DNA of 64,000 bases from Polaribacter sp. Q13 (GTDB taxonomy: Bacteria > Bacteroidota > Bacteroidia > Flavobacteriales > Flavobacteriaceae). Both the position numbers and the translations under genes were made by a program. This document shows positions 61,056 through 64,000 of this stretch, piece by piece; the first letter of the stretch is position 1, and every line of letters starts with the position of its first letter. Location: the NCBI RefSeq assembly GCF_016858305.2, contig NZ_CP074436.1, forward strand, positions 2,004,001-2,068,000, written 5' to 3'. The notes under the pieces were generated by a model. It saw only the letters and a list, made by a program, of their open reading frames with translations. It ran no database searches and was not told where the DNA came from.

Positions 61056-61795
61056 TAGTTTTCAACTTTCTTAAGAACCTCTTCAACCTTAGCAACATCT
61101 TCAATAACATCAACTGCCAACGAACTTTCTTTTGTTTCGACCATTAAAATAGGAATATTTAAATCAAAAAACCTCAGAATCTCAATATCCTCATGTTTTT
61201 CTATCTCTGATTTTTCGGTTTGTTCTCCAAAAACTCTCAATTCTTTTTTATTAAATGCATAAATACAAACTTGTTTTTTAAAATCTTTAGCATCCGCAGA
61301 GTCAACAGTTTTACTGCCTGGAACTGGCAGTCTTGACATGTAGATTAATTTATTAGATTTATTTACAATAACTTTAGGAATATTTACATTGTTTGGATCC
61401 TCTTTATCTGTAAAACCACACATTCCATTAATAACAAAATCAAAATTATTTTTTTTAACATTTGCTATTTTTACTATCTCATTAAAATCTAAAAGAGGTT
61501 CATCTCCTTGAATATTAACATAAATATCTGCATCAACTTTCTTAGAAAAATCGTAAACTCTATCTGTCCCCGTTAAACAGTCCTCTGATGTCATTGTAAC
61601 ATTGAAACCAAAACTCTCAACTAAGTTTTTAATTTGAAGGTCATCAGTAGCAACATAAGTATTTTCCCTACCTAACGCTTTTTCAACTATCTGAGCCACC
61701 CTAATTATCATTGGTATACCGTTTAATCTAATTAAAGGTTTACCTGGAAATCTTGAAGATTTATATCTTGCTGGTATTACTCCTACTATTCTCAT
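61055..61795 (-). CDS. CMP-Kdo synthetase-like cytidylyltransferase
   Basis: A 246-residue member of the KdsB family: VIPARYKSSRFPGKPLIRLNGIPMIIRV (CTP binding), TYVATDDLQIKNLVESFGFNVTMTSEDCLTGTDRVYD, VNIQGDEPLL, ISCR-like MSRLPVPG and the C-terminal DVIEDVAKVEEVL. Length matches KdsB. As core LPS needs a KdsB elsewhere on the chromosome, this copy inside a polysaccharide locus likely activates a different 2-keto-3-deoxy acid. It is coupled by one-base overlaps with the aldolase and HAD genes. Confidence 0.87.
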   Translation of the reverse strand: MRIVGVIPARYKSSRFPGKPLIRLNGIPMIIRVAQIVEKALGRENTYVATDDLQIKNLVESFGFNVTMTSEDCLTGTDRVYDFSKKVDADIYVNIQGDEPLLDFNEIVKIANVKKNNFDFVINGMCGFTDKEDPNNVNIPKVIVNKSNKLIYMSRLPVPGSKTVDSADAKDFKKQVCIYAFNKKELRVFGEQTEKSEIEKHEDIEILRFFDLNIPILMVETKESSLAVDVIEDVAKVEEVLKKVEN

Positions 61796-63333
61796 TATAT
61801 CAAACTATATATTGAAGTTAATTCTATATTCTCATATTTAGTAGGGCTTATCGATTTTACGGAAAAGCCTCCTATTTTTAAAGCATCATTAATAATATTT
61901 TGATTCTCCTGAGCTAATACAAATTGATTTTTATTTAAATCTATATCATATCCATCAAATCCTACCAAAAACAATTCTGTTACACCAAGGTCTAATGCAG
62001 TTTGCAAAGCAACTACAAAAGGTGAATCTAACGAAGAATTTGTAAACTCAATCTCCCCTAATTCTTTCGCTATTAACTTTATTCGAGAAGGAAGAGAAAC
62101 TCCCATTTTTCTCGGATATGGAGGAAGTATAAACATAGAATTTGTTCTTTCTGAAACATCTATTTGATCTAAAACACCCTCATCTTCTACCCCAACTAGG
62201 GAGATTGATTGTTTACAATTTAAATCTTTAAATTGTAACACATTTTTTATACCTGCATGTATTAAACAAAAATCATCATTTGATTCTGCATATTTTACAA
62301 TAGCTTCTTTATGCGAATAAACGGATTTCCCTCCACCTAAAATAATCGCTGTTTTAAAGCTTTTTTCTTTAGCTAAAACTGGTAACTTAATATTATCTTC
62401 TACGGTTAATTTTTTATTATTTAAAGCATTTAATATTGAACTTAGGGAATACCTATTCATACCTACCCATTCCATTACATCTTTTTGAGGTAAAGAATGA
62501 GCTCCAGAGAACATATAAGGTAAACTTGTACCCCAATTACCATATTCTTTTTTCAATTCCTCGAAACTAGCTACAACACCCCCTAATAAATCAAAATCAA
62601 AATTAACTTTATTCTGACTTTTTAAATAAGTTAATAATAACTCGGTTTTTAAATTCCCAGCTCCTCTTCCCATTCCTGTAATTGTTGCATCAACAATATC
62701 ACACCCTTGTTCTAAAGCTGTAATGGTATTAATAAGCCCCATATTAAGATTATCATGTCCATGAAAACCTAGACTTACCTTTGTTTTAGATTTTACTAAT
62801 TGTATGATTTCTTTTACTTCATTTGGTAAAACACCTCCAAAAGAATCAACCATATAGAAATAATCTAATGTTTCATCTAATCCTTCTAGTAAGTCTAAAA
62901 AAGATGGATCTTGTTTCCAGTTAGACATATACATCACGTTAAAAGCAACCTCAAAACCTAAAGCTTTTACTGCTTTTGCTAATTTAATAGCCCGTTCGAA
63001 GTTTTTAGGATCTACAGCCATTCTAATTAAGGTTATGTAAGGTTTTATTGGAGTCAATAATACTTCTAAATGTTCTGGTCTAATGTCTTTCTCATTTAGA
63101 ATAATCACTAATTTTTTAGAAGGCATTAATCTTTTTAATTCATCTAAAACATATATTGGACAGTAAAAATACTTTCCTAGATACCCTTTTAAAAGTATAC
63201 TTCTATAACCAACTTCAATATACTCTATAGGAAGCTCTTCCATAGATTTACAATATTCAGTTATCAAACTTTGATCAAAGTCCCAATTTGTGTAATACCC
63301 ACCGTCCCTTATAGTACAGTCAAGAATTTTCAT
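61795..63333 (-). CDS. DRE-TIM pyruvate-type aldolase fused to a DUF115-like domain
   Basis: A 512-residue protein. Residues 1-310 are an HMG-CoA-lyase/DmpG-type TIM barrel: LDCTIRDGGYYTNWDF (Arg9, metal Asp10), DSFGGVLPNEV, LGFHGHDNLNMGL (metal His191 and His193) and ITGMGRGAGNLKTELLLTYL. All metal and catalytic positions are present, so it should catalyse aldol condensation or cleavage with a pyruvate-like donor. Residues about 320-512 form a second Rossmann-like domain (TAIILGGGKSVYSHKEAIVKY, LIHAGIKNVLQF, LGVTELFLVGFDGYD) that recalls DUF115/MptE-like or GT42-like folds; its function is unknown. The gene heads the coupled cassette with cytidylyltransferase and HAD. It probably builds the sugar-acid that is then CMP-activated. 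Confidence 0.8.
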   Translation of the reverse strand: MKILDCTIRDGGYYTNWDFDQSLITEYCKSMEELPIEYIEVGYRSILLKGYLGKYFYCPIYVLDELKRLMPSKKLVIILNEKDIRPEHLEVLLTPIKPYITLIRMAVDPKNFERAIKLAKAVKALGFEVAFNVMYMSNWKQDPSFLDLLEGLDETLDYFYMVDSFGGVLPNEVKEIIQLVKSKTKVSLGFHGHDNLNMGLINTITALEQGCDIVDATITGMGRGAGNLKTELLLTYLKSQNKVNFDFDLLGGVVASFEELKKEYGNWGTSLPYMFSGAHSLPQKDVMEWVGMNRYSLSSILNALNNKKLTVEDNIKLPVLAKEKSFKTAIILGGGKSVYSHKEAIVKYAESNDDFCLIHAGIKNVLQFKDLNCKQSISLVGVEDEGVLDQIDVSERTNSMFILPPYPRKMGVSLPSRIKLIAKELGEIEFTNSSLDSPFVVALQTALDLGVTELFLVGFDGYDIDLNKNQFVLAQENQNIINDALKIGGFSVKSISPTKYENIELTSIYSLI

Positions 63334-63418
63334 AATTATTTATTTTTTACTACTAAAAATGGAAAAACCACCTTAATTAAAATATTTTAACACACAATAA
63401 ACCTATACTAAAACCCTA

Positions 63419-64000
63419 TTACTCCGCCTGCTTCAAAATTTCATGACCCGCTTTTAACAGAACAACATCTTTTTTCATGATTTCCACATCACCTTTCATC
63501 ATATCTTTTACCAAAGAAGCTAAATCATGCTCTGGCACCCATCCTAATTTGTTTTTCGCTTTAGAAGGATCTCCAATTAATAAATCTACTTCTGTTGGAC
63601 GGAAATAAGAAGGATCTACAGACAACACTTCTTTCCCTATTGCTACTTGAAATTCTTTATTATTACATGCAACAACGTATGCTTTCTCTGCTACGCCTTC
63701 TCCTTTAAATTCAACGTCAATACCTACTTCACTAAATGCCATACGTACAAAATCACGCACTGTGGTAGTTACACCCGTAGCAATAACCCAATCTTCTGGT
63801 GCATCTGCTTGTAAAATCATCCACATCATGCGAACATAGTCTTTTGCATGTCCCCAATCACGTTTTGCTTCTAAGTTTCCTAAAAACACTTTTTCTTGCA
63901 AGCCTAAAGCTATTTTTGCTACGGCACGCGTAATTTTTCTAGTTACAAAAGTTTCCCCTCTTCTTGGTGATTCATGGTTAAATAAAATACCATTACACGC
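63419..64000 (-). CDS. gmd: GDP-mannose 4,6-dehydratase, C-terminal part (5' end outside window)
   Basis: The frame is open to the window edge, giving about 193 C-terminal residues that start [33 protein letters not shown]. These are followed by [27 protein letters not shown] and [24 protein letters not shown], the classic Gmd signature. Gmd makes GDP-4-keto-6-deoxy-D-mannose, the precursor of GDP-L-fucose, GDP-rhamnose and GDP-perosamine. A partner gene (for example fcl) is not in the window unless the epimerase at 50776 plays that part. Base composition is less AT-rich than in the adjacent transferase genes. Confidence 0.95.
   Translation of the reverse strand, partial: ACNGILFNHESPRRGETFVTRKITRAVAKIALGLQEKVFLGNLEAKRDWGHAKDYVRMMWMILQADAPEDWVIATGVTTTVRDFVRMAFSEVGIDVEFKGEGVAEKAYVVACNNKEFQVAIGKEVLSVDPSYFRPTEVDLLIGDPSKAKNKLGWVPEHDLASLVKDMMKGDVEIMKKDVVLLKAGHEILKQAE

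Overview
The window is AT-rich chromosomal DNA from a marine-type member of the Flavobacteriia (Bacteroidetes), probably close to Polaribacter or Tenacibaculum. The class call rests on a gliding/type IX secretion locus (gldJ divergent from porU-porV-cdd), -7 promoter boxes of the Bacteroidetes form TAnnTTTG (often with TTG about 17-23 bases upstream), almost no Shine-Dalgarno sequences, Bacteroidetes-specific families (fused CcsBA, a Lacal_2735 relic, KTSC and LysM lipoproteins) and an ISL3/ISAon1-like insertion sequence. The genus is inference.

Layout. 1-4.7 kb: end of an acyl-CoA dehydrogenase, an e(P4)-like lipoprotein phosphatase, a sigma-70-type factor, a J-domain/KTSC protein, trxB and tRNA-Pro(TGG). 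4.8-6.5 kb: an ISL3-type element with an intact 8-bp target duplication and a 247-bp tandem duplication of its left end. 6.7-8.8 kb: a small outer-membrane protein and a lipoprotein of the formylglycine-generating-enzyme family with both catalytic cysteines. 8.9-17.4 kb: a light/oxidative-stress island on the + strand (TetR-like regulator, ABC1 kinase, SDR-DUF2867 protein, two paralogous small basic proteins, an SDR lacking its catalytic Tyr, glutathione peroxidase, a decayed Lacal_2735 gene, TspO, SRPBCC, photolyase). Two promoters in it share the same palindromic operator. 17.6-26.1 kb: tRNA-Thr(TGT), udk, a DivIC/FtsB-like gene, a methylmalonyl-CoA mutase pair whose large subunit lacks the B12 domain and the active-site His, ccsBA, and a membrane/TPR-like protein. 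26.4-41.9 kb: a LysM lipoprotein, guaA, a KAS III homologue, a truncated haemoglobin, cdd-porV-porU, gldJ, murF, a BadF-type sugar kinase and a CpsB-type phosphatase.

41.9-64 kb: a minus-strand surface-polysaccharide locus of about 22 kb that runs off the window. Read in transcription order it has gmd (partial); a tightly coupled aldolase / CMP-sugar synthetase / HAD phosphatase cassette; a GT-B-like transferase; flippase; O-acetyltransferases; glycosyltransferases; polymerase; epimerases; a WecA/WbpL-type initiating transferase; an aminotransferase; a PglF-type 4,6-dehydratase; and Wza and Wzc export proteins. The CpsB-type phosphatase faces Wzc and may dephosphorylate its GY-repeat tyrosine tail. 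The expected product is a Wzx/Wzy-type capsule or O-antigen started with an N-acetylated 6-deoxy amino sugar and probably containing an unusual CMP-activated 2-keto-3-deoxy acid.

Best candidates for undescribed biology are the aldolase-cytidylyltransferase-HAD cassette (60435-63333), the stress island with its twin small proteins and shared operator, and the B12-domain-less mutase.
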